Counted from the stretch's first letter, positions 19,017-28,081 are shown. The stretch: DNA of 64,000 nt from Hamadaea tsunoensis DSM 44101 (GCF_000428945.1 NZ_AUAX01000036.1:1-64000), one strand, 5' to 3'. Program-made: numbers and translations. The notes: generated from the sequence alone by a model not told the origin.

Positions 19017-21572
19017 ATGCCACGCGGAACCCTCCGTGTGTACCTCGGCGCCGCGCCCGGCGTCGGCAAGACCTACAAGATGCTCGAAGAGGGGCACCGT
19101 CGGGCCGAGCGGGGGACCGACGTGGTGGTCGGCCTCGTCGAGACCCACGGCCGGAAGTGGACGAACGCGCTCGTCGGCGGCCTGGACATCGTCCCGCGCA
19201 AGGCGGTGCAGTACCGGGGCGCGGAGTTCACCGAGATGGACGTGGACGCCGTCCTGGCCCGCGGCCCGGCGGTGGTCCTCGTCGACGAGTTCGCCCACAC
19301 GAACGTGCCCGGCGGGCGCAACGCCAAGCGCTGGCAGGACGTCGCCGAGCTGCTCGACGCCGGCATCTCCGTGATCACCACGCTCAACATCCAGCACATC
19401 GAGTCGCTCAACGACGTCGTCGAGCAGATCACGAAGGTGCCGCAGCGCGAGACCGTGCCGGACGAGATCGTCCGGCAGGCCGCCCAGATCGAGCTGGTCG
19501 ACATGACCGCCGAGGCGCTGCGCAGCCGGATGGCGCACGGCAACATCTACGCGCCGGACAAGGTCGACGCCGCGCTCGGCAACTACTTCCGCGTCGGCAA
19601 CCTCACCGCCCTGCGCGAGCTGGCCCTGCTGTGGCTCGCCGACAAGGTCGACGACCAGCTCGAACGCTACCGGGCCGAGCACGGGATCGGCGGCACCTGG
19701 GAGGCCCGCGAACGCGTGGTCGTCGCGCTGACCGGCGGCCCCGAAGGCGACACGCTCGTCCGCCGGGCCGGCCGGATCGCCGACCGGCTCAAGGGCGCCG
19801 AGCTGCTCGCCGTCCACGTCGCCCGCAGCGACGGGCTGTCCGCCGGCGTCGACCCGGCACACCTCGCGCGGCAACGCGTACTGGCGGAGGGGATCGGGGG
19901 GAGCTATCACCAGGTCGTGGGGGACGACGTCCCCCGGGCCCTGCTCGACTTCGCCCGCGGCGTCAACGCCACCCAGCTCGTCCTCGGCGCCAGCCGCCGC
20001 GGCCGGTTCGCCCAGCTCTTCTCGCCCGGCGTCGGCGTCACCACCACCGCCGAGTCCGGCCCGATCGACGTCCACCTCGTCAGCCACGAGGAGACCAAGC
20101 GGGGGCGCCCGCGTACGCGAACCGGCGGCGGCCTGGACCCGAGGCGCCGGATCGCCGGGTTCGTGCTGGCCCTGGTCCTGCTGCCGCTGCTGACCTTCGG
20201 GCTGGACGCCGGCCGGGACGCGCTGGGCCTGCCGAGCGACATCCTGATCTTCCTGACCGCCGTCGTCCTCATCGGACTCGTCGGCGGGATCTGGCCCGCC
20301 GTGGCCGCTGCGGTCGCCGGGTTCCTGCTGCTGAACTACTACTTCACGCCGCCGGTCCACGAGTGGACGATCAACGAGACCGAGAACCTGCTGGCCCTCC
20401 TCGTCTTCCTGCTGGTCGCCGTGGCGGTCAGCCTGACCGTGGACCTGGCCGCCCGGCGTACGCGGGAAGCGGCCCGGGCCCGTGCCGAGGCGGAGACGCT
20501 GTCCACGGTGGCCGGAAGCGTTCTGCGGGGTGAACGGCCCCTTCCGGCGTTGCTGGAGCAGTTACGCGAGACGTTCGCGCTGGCCAGCGTCACGCTGCTG
20601 GAACGGCGGCCGGACACGCCGCGCTCGCCCGACCTGCGCCGCGATCCGGCGAAGTGGCTGGTGGCCGCGTCGGTGGGCGGTCGCCCGGCGTTCAGCCCGG
20701 CGGACGGGGACGTGGAGGTGCCGGTGGACGAGACGCTGTCGCTGGTGCTGAGCGGGCATCCGCTGGCCGCCGCCGACCAGCGGGTCGTCGAGGCGTTCGC
20801 CGCCCAGGCCGCGATCGCGCTGCGCCAGGAGCGGCTCGCCGAGCGGGCCGCGGCCGCCGAACCGCTGGTCGAGGTCGACCGGGTCCGCACGGCGCTGCTG
20901 CGGGCGGTCAGCCACGATCTGCGTACGCCGCTGACCGGTGCCAAGGCCGCGATCAGCAGCCTGCGCAGCCCGGACGTCGAATTCGGCGACGAGGACCGGG
21001 CCGAACTGCTCGCCGCCGCCGACGAGAGCCTGGACAAGCTGGGGCACCTCGTCGACAACCTGCTCGACATGTCACGGTTGCAGGCGGGCGCTCTCGGCGT
21101 ACACCGGCAGGGATGCAGCGTGACCGAGGTCGTGGCGCACGTGATGCGCGAACTCGGGCCGGTCGCGGCGGGGGTGCCCCTGAGCGTGCCCGACGAGGTG
21201 CCGGAGGTGCTCGCGGACCCGGCGCTGCTGGAGCGGATCCTGGTGAACCTGCTGGCCAACGCGCTGCGCTACAGCCCGCGCGACCGGCCGCCGACGGTCT
21301 CGGCCAGCGAGCACGACGACCGGGTGGAGATCCGCATCATCGACCACGGGCCGGGCATTCCGGCCGAGGAGCGCGAGCAGGTGTTCCTGCCGTTCCAGCG
21401 GCTCGGCGACCGGGACAACGCGGTCGGGGTGGGCCTGGGCCTGGCGCTGTCGCGGGGCCTGGCCGAGGCGATGGACGGCACCCTGTGGCCGGAGAATACG
21501 CCGGGCGGCGGCCTGACGATGGTGGTGAGCCTGCCGGTGTCGCTGCCGGTGAACGAGGAGGAGACCGAGTGA
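19017..21572 (+). CDS. kdpD: Sensor histidine kinase KdpD
   Basis: 851 residues, full-length architecture. The N-terminal KdpD domain carries Walker A GAAPGVGKT (11-19) and the DEFAHTNVPGG motif; a USP-like domain follows (about 245-355, with QLVLGASRRGRFAQLF), then four DUF4118 helices (about 380-480, with NYYFTPPVHEWTI), a GAF-like segment, a HisKA domain with His633 in SHDLRTPLTGAK, and a HATPase domain (NLLANALRYSP, DHGPGIP, GVGLGLALSRG). It senses K+ limitation and phosphorylates KdpE. SD GAGGAG 5 nt before the ATG. Located 34 nt after kdpC and overlapping kdpE (GTGA). Confidence 0.97.
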   Translation: MPRGTLRVYLGAAPGVGKTYKMLEEGHRRAERGTDVVVGLVETHGRKWTNALVGGLDIVPRKAVQYRGAEFTEMDVDAVLARGPAVVLVDEFAHTNVPGGRNAKRWQDVAELLDAGISVITTLNIQHIESLNDVVEQITKVPQRETVPDEIVRQAAQIELVDMTAEALRSRMAHGNIYAPDKVDAALGNYFRVGNLTALRELALLWLADKVDDQLERYRAEHGIGGTWEARERVVVALTGGPEGDTLVRRAGRIADRLKGAELLAVHVARSDGLSAGVDPAHLARQRVLAEGIGGSYHQVVGDDVPRALLDFARGVNATQLVLGASRRGRFAQLFSPGVGVTTTAESGPIDVHLVSHEETKRGRPRTRTGGGLDPRRRIAGFVLALVLLPLLTFGLDAGRDALGLPSDILIFLTAVVLIGLVGGIWPAVAAAVAGFLLLNYYFTPPVHEWTINETENLLALLVFLLVAVAVSLTVDLAARRTREAARARAEAETLSTVAGSVLRGERPLPALLEQLRETFALASVTLLERRPDTPRSPDLRRDPAKWLVAASVGGRPAFSPADGDVEVPVDETLSLVLSGHPLAAADQRVVEAFAAQAAIALRQERLAERAAAAEPLVEVDRVRTALLRAVSHDLRTPLTGAKAAISSLRSPDVEFGDEDRAELLAAADESLDKLGHLVDNLLDMSRLQAGALGVHRQGCSVTEVVAHVMRELGPVAAGVPLSVPDEVPEVLADPALLERILVNLLANALRYSPRDRPPTVSASEHDDRVEIRIIDHGPGIPAEEREQVFLPFQRLGDRDNAVGVGLGLALSRGLAEAMDGTLWPENTPGGGLTMVVSLPVSLPVNEEETE

Positions 21573-22246
21573 CGCGGGTCCTGATCGTCGACGACGAGCC
21601 GCAGATCCTGCGGGCGTTGCGGATCAATCTGACCGCCCGCCAGTACGAGGTGCTGGTGGCGGCCGACGGTACGGCGGCGCTGCAGGTGGCGGCGCACGAC
21701 CGGCCGGATCTCGTGGTGCTCGACCTGGGCCTGCCCGACCTGGACGGGGTCGAGGTGATCCGCAAGCTGCGGACCTGGACGCCGGTGCCGATCATCGTGC
21801 TGTCCGGCCGGGTCGGCAGCTCGGACAAGGTCGACGCGCTCGACGCCGGGGCGGACGACTACGTGACGAAGCCGTTCAACGTCGACGAGCTGCTGGCCCG
21901 CATCCGGGCGGTCACCCGCCGGCAGGGCGGAGCCGAGCCCACCGCCCCCGTACGCATCGGCCGGTTCACGATCGACCTCGCCGCCCGGACGGCCGTGGCG
22001 GACTCGGGCGAATCCGTCCACCTCACCAAGACCGAATGGCACCTCCTCGACATCCTGGTACGCAATCCGGGCGCTCTCGTCACGCAGCGTTATCTATTGC
22101 AGCAAGTCTGGGGACCGACGTATCTCCATGAAACCCACTATCTCCGTCAATACCTGGCTCAACTGCGCCGGAAGCTGGAGTACGACCCCGCCAGGCCCCG
22201 CCACCTGCTCACGGAGCCTGGAATGGGGTACCGGTACGCGCCTTGA
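21569..22246 (+). CDS. kdpE: Response regulator KdpE
   Basis: 225 residues from GTG 21569, overlapping the kdpD stop. Receiver domain with VDDE (7-10), Asp52 in LDLGLPDLDG and VTKPF, then an OmpR-type DNA-binding domain ending GMGYRYAP. It activates kdpFABC when phosphorylated by KdpD. Very similar to the paralogue at 9809-10486. The boxes at 13949-14054 are the candidate targets. Confidence 0.95.
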   Translation: MTRVLIVDDEPQILRALRINLTARQYEVLVAADGTAALQVAAHDRPDLVVLDLGLPDLDGVEVIRKLRTWTPVPIIVLSGRVGSSDKVDALDAGADDYVTKPFNVDELLARIRAVTRRQGGAEPTAPVRIGRFTIDLAARTAVADSGESVHLTKTEWHLLDILVRNPGALVTQRYLLQQVWGPTYLHETHYLRQYLAQLRRKLEYDPARPRHLLTEPGMGYRYAP

Positions 22247-22294
22247 CATCGTCCGGCGTGACGAGATCGATTGGAGGCTTCGGGCGCCCTTGGT

Positions 22295-22300
22295 TACTCT
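22295..22300 (+). promoter_or_regulatory. Promoter of the secreted hydrolase, leaderless
   Basis: -10 TACTCT at 22295-22300, 6 nt before the ATG, with -35 TTGGAG at 22271-22276 and an 18-bp spacer. Confidence 0.55.
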
Positions 22301-22306
22301 CGCTGC

Positions 22307-23308
22307 ATGGTCACCCCCGGACGACGCCTCCTCGCCGTGCTGACCGTCCTGCTCTCGCTGGCCTTCTTCGCGGCGGATCCCGCGGCGGCGGCAGCACCTG
22401 GCGACAGCGAAGGCGGCACGGCGAAACTGCGGACGGCGCTCGACGAGGCCACCCGCGGCTACCTCGACGCGAAGAACGCGCTCGCGGCCTCGCAGGCGAA
22501 GCAGAAAGACCTCACCAGCCAGCTGACCACCCTGCAAACCCGGTACGCCGACGCCACCAAAGCGGTCGGCCAGGTCGCCGACGCCGCGTACCGGTCCGGT
22601 CGGCTCGGCACGATATCGGCCCTGCTCGGCTCGAACTCACCGGAGGAGTTCATCGAGCGGGCGTACTCGCTCAACGCCGTGGCGGTCACGTCCAGCGGCA
22701 AACTCAAGGAGATGACCGACGCCCGGGACCGGGTCACCACGGCCAAGGCGGAGATCGAGGCGGCCATCGCCGACCAGCAGAAGCAGGTCCAGGTGATGGC
22801 GGCCCGCAAGAAGCAGGCCGAGGACGCGCTCATCGCCGCGGGCGGCGGGGCGAGCGTACCGGGGTTCGGCGGGTTGTCGAAGACGGCCACTCCGGCCCCC
22901 CGCAACTCCGACGGCTCCTGGCCGAAGGAGTCCTGCAGCGTCGACGATCCGACCACCAGCGGCTGCATCACCCCGCGTACCCTGCACGCGATGCAGGAAG
23001 CCAAGAAGGCCGGCTTCACGCACTACGTCTCGTGCTACCGCCCGTCCGGCGAAGGCGAGCACCCGAAGGGCCGGGCCTGCGACTTCGCGGCCGCGAAGAC
23101 CGGCTTCGAGGGCGTCGCGTCCGGTGCCGACAAGACGTACGGCACCAACCTCGCCAACTTCTTCATCAAGAACGCCGACAACCTGGGCGTGCTCTACGTG
23201 ATCTGGTTCCGCCGGATCTGGCTGCCCGGCTCCGGCTGGAAGTCCTACAGCGGCTGCTGCGATCCCGCGGCGACGCACGAGAACCACGTCCACCTGTCCA
23301 TGTATTAG
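22307..23308 (+). CDS. Secreted coiled-coil protein with ARB_07466-like hydrolase domain
   Basis: 333 residues from ATG 22307. A signal peptide (1-33, ending ADPAAAAA) is followed by a long coiled-coil region (about 45-180, Ala/Gln/Lys-rich heptads) like those of NlpC/P60 and EnvC-type cell-wall hydrolases, a short linker, and a C-terminal globular domain (about 215-333) with SCYRPSGEGEHPKGRACDFA and the terminal HENHVHLS. That end is an M15-like metal-binding signature found in actinobacterial ARB_07466-type domains. Probable role: peptidoglycan remodelling outside the membrane. An upstream in-frame TTG at 22271 falls on the -35 hexamer, so I reject it. Confidence 0.85.
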   Translation: MVTPGRRLLAVLTVLLSLAFFAADPAAAAAPGDSEGGTAKLRTALDEATRGYLDAKNALAASQAKQKDLTSQLTTLQTRYADATKAVGQVADAAYRSGRLGTISALLGSNSPEEFIERAYSLNAVAVTSSGKLKEMTDARDRVTTAKAEIEAAIADQQKQVQVMAARKKQAEDALIAAGGGASVPGFGGLSKTATPAPRNSDGSWPKESCSVDDPTTSGCITPRTLHAMQEAKKAGFTHYVSCYRPSGEGEHPKGRACDFAAAKTGFEGVASGADKTYGTNLANFFIKNADNLGVLYVIWFRRIWLPGSGWKSYSGCCDPAATHENHVHLSMY

Positions 23309-23319
23309 CGCAGGGCGTA

Positions 23320-23877
23320 CTAGCGCAGGTTCCTCAACCAGCGATCGAGGTGGCGGCGGCCGGTGAACCGGACGACCGCCACCTCGTCGCCGCGCCACTC
23401 CAGAAGCTCGCGTACGCGGTCGGCCGCCTTGTGGTGCGTCCTCCACGCCCAGCGCACGATGTGATCCGGATCCCGCAGAACCGTCCACAACGGACCTTCC
23501 GTGTTGCCGTTCCACAGCACTTCACGGCGTACGCGCCGGCGGACCGTGCGTACGATCACCCGCCGCATGACCAGCGTTCGGGGATAGTCCAGCCAGAGCA
23601 CGGTGTCGGCCTTGCCCGTCAGCAGCGTCCCGAGCTTGTTGGTGTACTGCCACTCGGTGACCCAGCGCGGCTGCTCGGCGAAGGCGGCGACCTCCTCCTC
23701 GAACGTGGGCCGGGGGAGCCAGTTCTCGCCGTGGTGCAGGGCGTCCATCTCGATCCGGGGGAGCCCTTTCACCTCGCTGAGGGTCTTCGCGAGAGTGGTC
23801 TTACCCGATCCCGATGTCCCCAGGACGAGGATCCGTCGGGGCTCCCACGGGAGCGGGTCGGTCGGGGATATCAGCAC
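23320..23877 (-). CDS. P-loop kinase-like (AAA/topology-modulation type) protein
   Basis: 185 residues from GTG 23877. Walker A GTSGSGKTTLAK lies near the N-terminus, followed by IEMDALHHGENW (lid/substrate region of adenylate-kinase-like 'topology modulation' proteins) and the DTVLWLDYPR Walker B-like strand; an Arg-rich segment (RRVIVRTVRRRVRRE) follows. This family is annotated as adenylate kinase-like or shikimate kinase-like; the substrate is unknown. The in-frame extension up to 24090 translates repeat DNA and is not conserved in appearance. The -10 GATAAT sits 6 nt before the GTG. Convergent with the hydrolase gene, 11 nt apart. Confidence 0.85.
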   Translation of the reverse strand: MLISPTDPLPWEPRRILVLGTSGSGKTTLAKTLSEVKGLPRIEMDALHHGENWLPRPTFEEEVAAFAEQPRWVTEWQYTNKLGTLLTGKADTVLWLDYPRTLVMRRVIVRTVRRRVRREVLWNGNTEGPLWTVLRDPDHIVRWAWRTHHKAADRVRELLEWRGDEVAVVRFTGRRHLDRWLRNLR

Positions 23878-23883
23878 CGACTC

Positions 23884-23889
23884 ATTATC
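23884..23889 (-). promoter_or_regulatory. -10 element of the P-loop kinase gene
   Basis: GATAAT on the minus strand, 6 nt before GTG 23877; supports a leaderless transcript. Confidence 0.55.
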
Positions 23890-24035
23890 CAGCCTCCCCG
23901 CCCATCCGACGATCTTGGGCCGGACCTCGTCGCGCCCGCCCGACGTGCCCGCCCGCCCTGCCCGCCCGCCCTGCCCCGCCCGCCCGTCCGTCCGCCCGAC
24001 GTGCCCGCTCGCCTGGGGTGCCCCGAGGTGCCCGA

Positions 24036-24103
24036 CGATCTTGCGCGAATGTCTCAAATTTCGTCCGGAGTACCCGAATTGCCCGGACATTCGCGCAAGA
24101 TCG
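24036..24103. repeat. 68-bp palindrome, copy B1
   Basis: Arms CGATCTTGCGCGAATGTC and GACATTCGCGCAAGATCG; outer bases CGA/TCG extend the pairing. The centre is the reverse complement of copy B2. Confidence 0.9.
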
Positions 24104-24193
24104 TCGGCGGGGTTGGGGGTCGGGGCCGCCGGCTCGGTTCGGCTCGGTCGGGTTCGGCTCGGCTCGGTTCGGCTCGGCTCGGCCGGTCGAGGG

Positions 24194-24339
24194 TGATCAT
24201 TTACGGCTGAGGTGTGAATTCCGCCGCCGGTTGCATGATCGTTTACGGTTCCGGGGCGCGCTGACCGTCCCCGGCTACACCTGACGCGTAAACGATCATG
24301 CAGAACGGGCTGAATTTACGCCTCAGCCGTAAACGATCA
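24194..24339. repeat. 146-bp class I element, copy B
   Basis: Outer arms TGATCATTTACGGCTGAGG and CCTCAGCCGTAAACGATCA; inner arms TTGCATGATCGTTTACG and CGTAAACGATCATGCAG. Best-preserved symmetry of the four copies. Confidence 0.9.
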
Positions 24340-24420
24340 AGGGATCGGCGACTGCGGACCACCTGGTGGAAGATCGTTCCTGCATCGCGGAAGGCGGCTG
24401 GCGCCGGCGCGGCTTGGCCG

Positions 24421-24526
24421 TGATCCACAGCGCTCGGGATGTAGAAATCGCGTCCTCGCCCAAGATCCAAAACGGTCTGGATGTAGGAAGCGGCCCGTAG
24501 CGACACCTCAGCCGCTGTGGATCACG
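24421..24526. repeat. GATCCACAGC-class element, copy B
   Basis: TGATCCACAGCGCTCGG at the left pairs with CCGCTGTGGATCA at the right; the interior carries further GGATGTAG repeats. Related copies at 44878-45022 and 61396-61497. Confidence 0.8.
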
Positions 24527-24640
24527 AGGATGCCCCCGAAAACTACATCCCCACCGCGAACGATCACCGACGAGCCGACCCGCCGATGAGCCGACCCCCC
24601 GACCCGCCGAGCCCAGGAGCCCAAGAGCCCAGGAGCCCGA

Positions 24641-24708
24641 CGATCTTGCGCGAATGTCCGGGCAATTCAGGCACACCGGACGAAATTCGAGACATTCGCG
24701 CAAGATCG
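24641..24708. repeat. 68-bp palindrome, copy B2 (inverted)
   Basis: Same 68-bp element as copy B1 in opposite orientation, judged by the asymmetric centre; about 540 bp separate the two. Confidence 0.9.
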
Positions 24709-24765
24709 TCGGACGAGCCGCGTACGGCAAGGAAGGCGGAGGGAGGGGGGAGGCGAGGAGGTGGG

Positions 24766-24915
24766 TCAGGGGGTCTTCTCCACCCAGTAGGTCTGTTTGT
24801 GGCCGCGGGCCTCCATCTCCTGGGCCTGGGCCTCAGCCGCCTCCCGAGTCTCGTGCTTGGCGACGATGTATCTGTTCCCGTTGTCGTCCTGCCGCCAGAC
24901 CACCCACAGTTCCAT
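24766..24915 (-). CDS. 49-aa conserved-type small protein (SPOR-like fold candidate)
   Basis: ATG 24915 gives MELWVVWRQDDNGNRYIVAK and a C-terminal half rich in Glu/Ala (HETREAAEAQAQEMEARGHK) ending TYWVEKTP. The alternation of a short beta segment, an Ala/Glu helix and a final beta segment resembles a half SPOR-like module; small proteins of this pattern are common hypotheticals in actinobacteria. I prefer 24915 to the in-frame start at 24960, because TACCCT lies 7 nt before it and because the longer form would run through the terminator of the upstream protease gene. Cytosolic, function unknown. Confidence 0.7.
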   Translation of the reverse strand: MELWVVWRQDDNGNRYIVAKHETREAAEAQAQEMEARGHKQTYWVEKTP

Positions 24916-24922
24916 GGTGGAC

Positions 24923-24928
24923 AGGGTA
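24923..24928 (-). promoter_or_regulatory. -10 element of the 49-aa gene
   Basis: TACCCT on the minus strand, 7 nt before ATG 24915, placed directly behind the terminator of the protease gene. Confidence 0.5.
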
Positions 24929-24933
24929 GAAAA

Positions 24934-24966
24934 CGGCCGGTGCCCCGACAATCGGGACACCGGCCG
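24934..24966 (-). terminator. Intrinsic terminator of the subtilisin gene
   Basis: Arms of 15 bp (CGGCCGGTGCCCCGA at 24934-24948; TCGGGACACCGGCCG at 24952-24966) with one G.T pair and a CAA loop; on the minus strand it is followed by TTTTC, and it lies 13 nt past the protease stop codon. Confidence 0.8.
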
Positions 24967-24979
24967 GTGAAAGGCGGAT

Positions 24980-27900
24980 CTACTTGACGGAGATGATCTG
25001 CGCCTCGTCCGCCGCCGCGTTGTCGTGGCTGATGACGAGTACGCCGAGAGCCGGCGTCGCCGCCCACTCCGAGGAGGAGATCGTCACGGTCTCGCGGGCC
25101 GTGGCGCCGGGCGCGACGACGTCGGTCATGCCGGTCGAGATCGACGGGGTGAACGCGTTGAACGTGGCCGTGCCGTCGACGACGTCCGACAGGCTGCTGT
25201 CGAGCAGGTCAAGCGACTCGACGTGGTACGCGAACCGCGGGTTGGCCGCCGACAGGCAGGGTGCGCCGGTCGTGCACAGCTGGGCGATCTCGACGGGCAG
25301 CACCATCGTGCTGGCGTCGAACGGAGCGTCGGTGAGGTACTTGACCGCGCCGGCGCCCGTGTGCATGTTGAAGACGAACGTGGCCGCCTGGCCGTCGGGG
25401 TCACCGGCGGTCATCAGGCCGTAGTCCGTGCTGACGACGTCGTAGTCGTCGGTGCCGTCCCGGTCGACGTCGATGTACACGTCGAACTCGTGGGCCGCCG
25501 GGTTGGACCAGCGCTTCTCGGTGCTGATGGCGATGCCGAGCGCCCCCGGGAGGGCCTGTACGCCGACCGCGCGTACGTCGTTGGCGCCCAGGCCCTTGTC
25601 CTTGCGGTCGACCAGGCCGAGCGCGTAGAAGTCGGCCAGGCCGGAGGTGGCGCCGCCCTTGTTGGTGACGGTCGCGACGGCCGAGCCGGTCTTGGCCAGC
25701 TGCTTGCCGTCCAGGCTGGTCGAGACCTTCGAGATCGTCTGGGGCACCAGGTAGTACGGCACCTTCAGGGCGACGCCCCGGTTCGCGCCGGCGGCCGGCG
25801 TGAACGTGACCAGGCCGGCGACCTCGTTGTACGCCGCCGAGGTGCCCGCGGTCGCGGCCGGTACGCGCAGGCGTACGGTCACGTCCTTGGTGCCCTTGGC
25901 CGGTACGGTGACCTTGGTGCTGGACAGCGACACGGAGTGCGGGCTGCCGGCGTCCAGCGTGGTCGACGCGGTGAAGGTGACCGGCTTGCTGTCGAAGTTG
26001 CGCAGCGTGATGGTCTTCGTCGCGGTGTAGTCCTTGTCGAGTTCCGCGAAGCCGTAGCTGAGCGTCGCGGTGCCCTTGTCACCCGTGGCGACGACCTGCG
26101 TCTGGGTGGCGCCGGGCGCCTGGATCAGGCCCGCCCCGTTGGTCCGCGTCTCGTATCCGTTGACCTTCGCCGGGTCCGCGGTGTTGACGATCGCGGCCTT
26201 CCAGTACGCCACCTTGCGCCAGTTCGGGTGCGCCTGGCGTACCAGGGCGGCCATGCCGGTCGTGTGCGGGGCGGCCATGGAGGTGCCGGACTCGACGACG
26301 AAGCCGTTGCCGGTGCCGACGCCCGCCGAGAAGATGCTCACGCCGGGGGCGGTGACGTCCGGCTTGAGGGCCGAGTCGCCGGTACGCGCGCCGCCCGAGC
26401 TGAAGCTCGCGGTGGCCAGGTAGCCGGGGTTGGGGATGGTCTGCGCGGACAGCGTGACCGAACCGCCGTCGGCGGCCAGTAGCGCGGCCGCGTCGTTCTT
26501 GCTGACGCCGAGCAGCGGGATGCTGACGCCGTACTGCTCGCCCGTGTCGGGGTTGCCGGTGATCGGGCCCTCGTACGGCGGCAGTTCGGCGGCGTTGTTC
26601 ACCATCACGACGGCGGCCGCGCCGGCCTGCTGGCCGAAGACGGCCCGCGCGACGCGGGCGCAGGTGCCGCGCTGGACGACGACGATCTTGCCGGTGACGT
26701 TCGCCGCCTTGTACTCGTTCACGTCGCAGCCGAGCGAGATGTTCGCACCGGTCTTGAGCACCACGACCGGCAGGGCGCCGGCCGGCAGCGCCGCGCCGTT
26801 CGCGTCGATCGCAGTCAGCGCCGTGCCGGTGCTGAGCGCCAGGGCCGCTCCGGGGTACGCCGCGGTCGGGTCGCTCGCGGCCACGCTGATCGTGTTCGAG
26901 GCGGTGCTCGGCGAGCCGACCATGTAGGGCGACGGGCCCGAGTTGCCGGCCGAGGTCACCACGATGACGCCGTCCTTGGCCGCGTTGTCGGCGGCCACCG
27001 CGTCCGGGCTGTCCGCGCTGCCCCACGGCGAGCCGAGGGACATGTTGATCACATCCATGTCGTGGTCGACGGCCCACTCGATCGCGTCCACGACCACGTC
27101 CGTCGAGCCCTCGCAGCCGAAGACGCGTACGGAGTAGAGGTCGGCCTTGGGCGCGACACCCGGTCCCACGAGCCAGTCGTGCGAGCTGATCGTGCTGTCG
27201 TCGTACGCCCCGCGGTACGTGGTCCCGTCGGCGAGGACGCCGAGGCCCGTGGCGGTGCCGGCGACGTGCGTACCGTGGCCGTTGCAGTCGAGCGGGTTGG
27301 CGTCCGGGTGCGGCACGGGCTGGTAGCCGTCGCTGGCCGGGTCGGCGTTGTAGGAGTCGCCGACGAGGTCGACGCCGCCCTTGACCTTCGGCGCGTTCGG
27401 GCCGAAGAGCGCCGGGTCGGCCGGCGCGGTCTCGACGGCGTGCGCCGCGTCGTAGGCCGCCGTGGTGCCGGGGCCGCCGAAGTCCGCGTGCGTGTAGTCG
27501 ATGCCGGTGTCGATGACGGCGATCTTCACGCCCTCGCCGTGGTAGCCGTTGAGGCCGTCCCACACCGCGGGCGCGCCGATCACCGGTACGCCGTGCACGT
27601 TGTCCGGGGTGAACGTCTGCGACCTGTGCACGGCGACGACGTTCGGGATGTCGAGGAGCTCGCCGGTCTTGTTGCCGGCGATGCGGACCTTGATCCCGTT
27701 GTACGCGGACTGGTAGCTGCCGAGCACCGTCCCGCCGAGCGACCGGATCCTGTCCGCCGCGGGGGCCTGCAGCTCCTTGAGCTGGTTGCGGCGGGAGGTC
27801 TTCTGGGCGGTGGTCAGCGGCGTGGCCGCGTCGGCGTCGGCGACCGTCACGGGGTCGCCGGCCAGCTGCACGACGACGGTCATCGGCGCGTTGGTGAGGC

Positions 27901-28081
27901 CGAGCGGCTTGTGGGTGATGGCGGCGCCCTGTGGGGCGGCGCGGAAGCGGCCGTCGAGGTTGGCGGAGGTACCGGCCGAGGCGGTGGCCCCGTCGCCGAG
28001 GACGCTGAGGGCGACGAGGAGTGCCGCGGCTCCCGCCAGGCTGCTCCGCCCGCGAGCGCCGAGGCGTCTTGCACGAGTCAT
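24980..28081 (-). CDS. Secreted subtilisin-like (S8) serine protease
   Basis: 1033 residues from ATG 28081 (SD AGGGA about 9 nt upstream); the longer frame to 28153 adds nothing typical. Signal peptide 1-36 (LAGAAALLVALSVLG, then TASAG), an inhibitor-I9-like propeptide to about 160, then the S8 domain with Asp191 (VIDTGIDYTHADF), His272 (CNGHGTHVAG), oxyanion Asn380 (TSAGNSG) and Ser601 (ESGTSMAAPHTTG). A PA domain is inserted at about 405-545, and the C-terminal 400 residues are Fn3-like and beta-rich. Architecture matches large secreted lactocepin/vpr-like actinobacterial proteases. Single gene with its own terminator; divergent from corA. Confidence 0.95.
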   Translation of the reverse strand: MTRARRLGARGRSSLAGAAALLVALSVLGDGATASAGTSANLDGRFRAAPQGAAITHKPLGLTNAPMTVVVQLAGDPVTVADADAATPLTTAQKTSRRNQLKELQAPAADRIRSLGGTVLGSYQSAYNGIKVRIAGNKTGELLDIPNVVAVHRSQTFTPDNVHGVPVIGAPAVWDGLNGYHGEGVKIAVIDTGIDYTHADFGGPGTTAAYDAAHAVETAPADPALFGPNAPKVKGGVDLVGDSYNADPASDGYQPVPHPDANPLDCNGHGTHVAGTATGLGVLADGTTYRGAYDDSTISSHDWLVGPGVAPKADLYSVRVFGCEGSTDVVVDAIEWAVDHDMDVINMSLGSPWGSADSPDAVAADNAAKDGVIVVTSAGNSGPSPYMVGSPSTASNTISVAASDPTAAYPGAALALSTGTALTAIDANGAALPAGALPVVVLKTGANISLGCDVNEYKAANVTGKIVVVQRGTCARVARAVFGQQAGAAAVVMVNNAAELPPYEGPITGNPDTGEQYGVSIPLLGVSKNDAAALLAADGGSVTLSAQTIPNPGYLATASFSSGGARTGDSALKPDVTAPGVSIFSAGVGTGNGFVVESGTSMAAPHTTGMAALVRQAHPNWRKVAYWKAAIVNTADPAKVNGYETRTNGAGLIQAPGATQTQVVATGDKGTATLSYGFAELDKDYTATKTITLRNFDSKPVTFTASTTLDAGSPHSVSLSSTKVTVPAKGTKDVTVRLRVPAATAGTSAAYNEVAGLVTFTPAAGANRGVALKVPYYLVPQTISKVSTSLDGKQLAKTGSAVATVTNKGGATSGLADFYALGLVDRKDKGLGANDVRAVGVQALPGALGIAISTEKRWSNPAAHEFDVYIDVDRDGTDDYDVVSTDYGLMTAGDPDGQAATFVFNMHTGAGAVKYLTDAPFDASTMVLPVEIAQLCTTGAPCLSAANPRFAYHVESLDLLDSSLSDVVDGTATFNAFTPSISTGMTDVVAPGATARETVTISSSEWAATPALGVLVISHDNAAADEAQIISVK

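Larger units (their letters stand above)
23878..24765. repeat. Repeat island B, no gene
   Basis: 888 bp without a credible ORF. Beyond the kinase promoter it carries two inverted copies of the 68-bp palindrome (24036 and 24641), which bracket one 146-bp class I element (24194-24339) and one GATCCACAGC-class element (24421-24526), plus a low-complexity CCGCC/GGTTCGGCTC stretch at 23930-24190. Confidence 0.85.

Noticed and set aside
23878-24090. N-terminal extension of the P-loop kinase to 24090
   Set aside because: The added 71 residues translate repeat-island DNA (including the 68-bp palindrome) and are Gly/Arg-rich without domain features.
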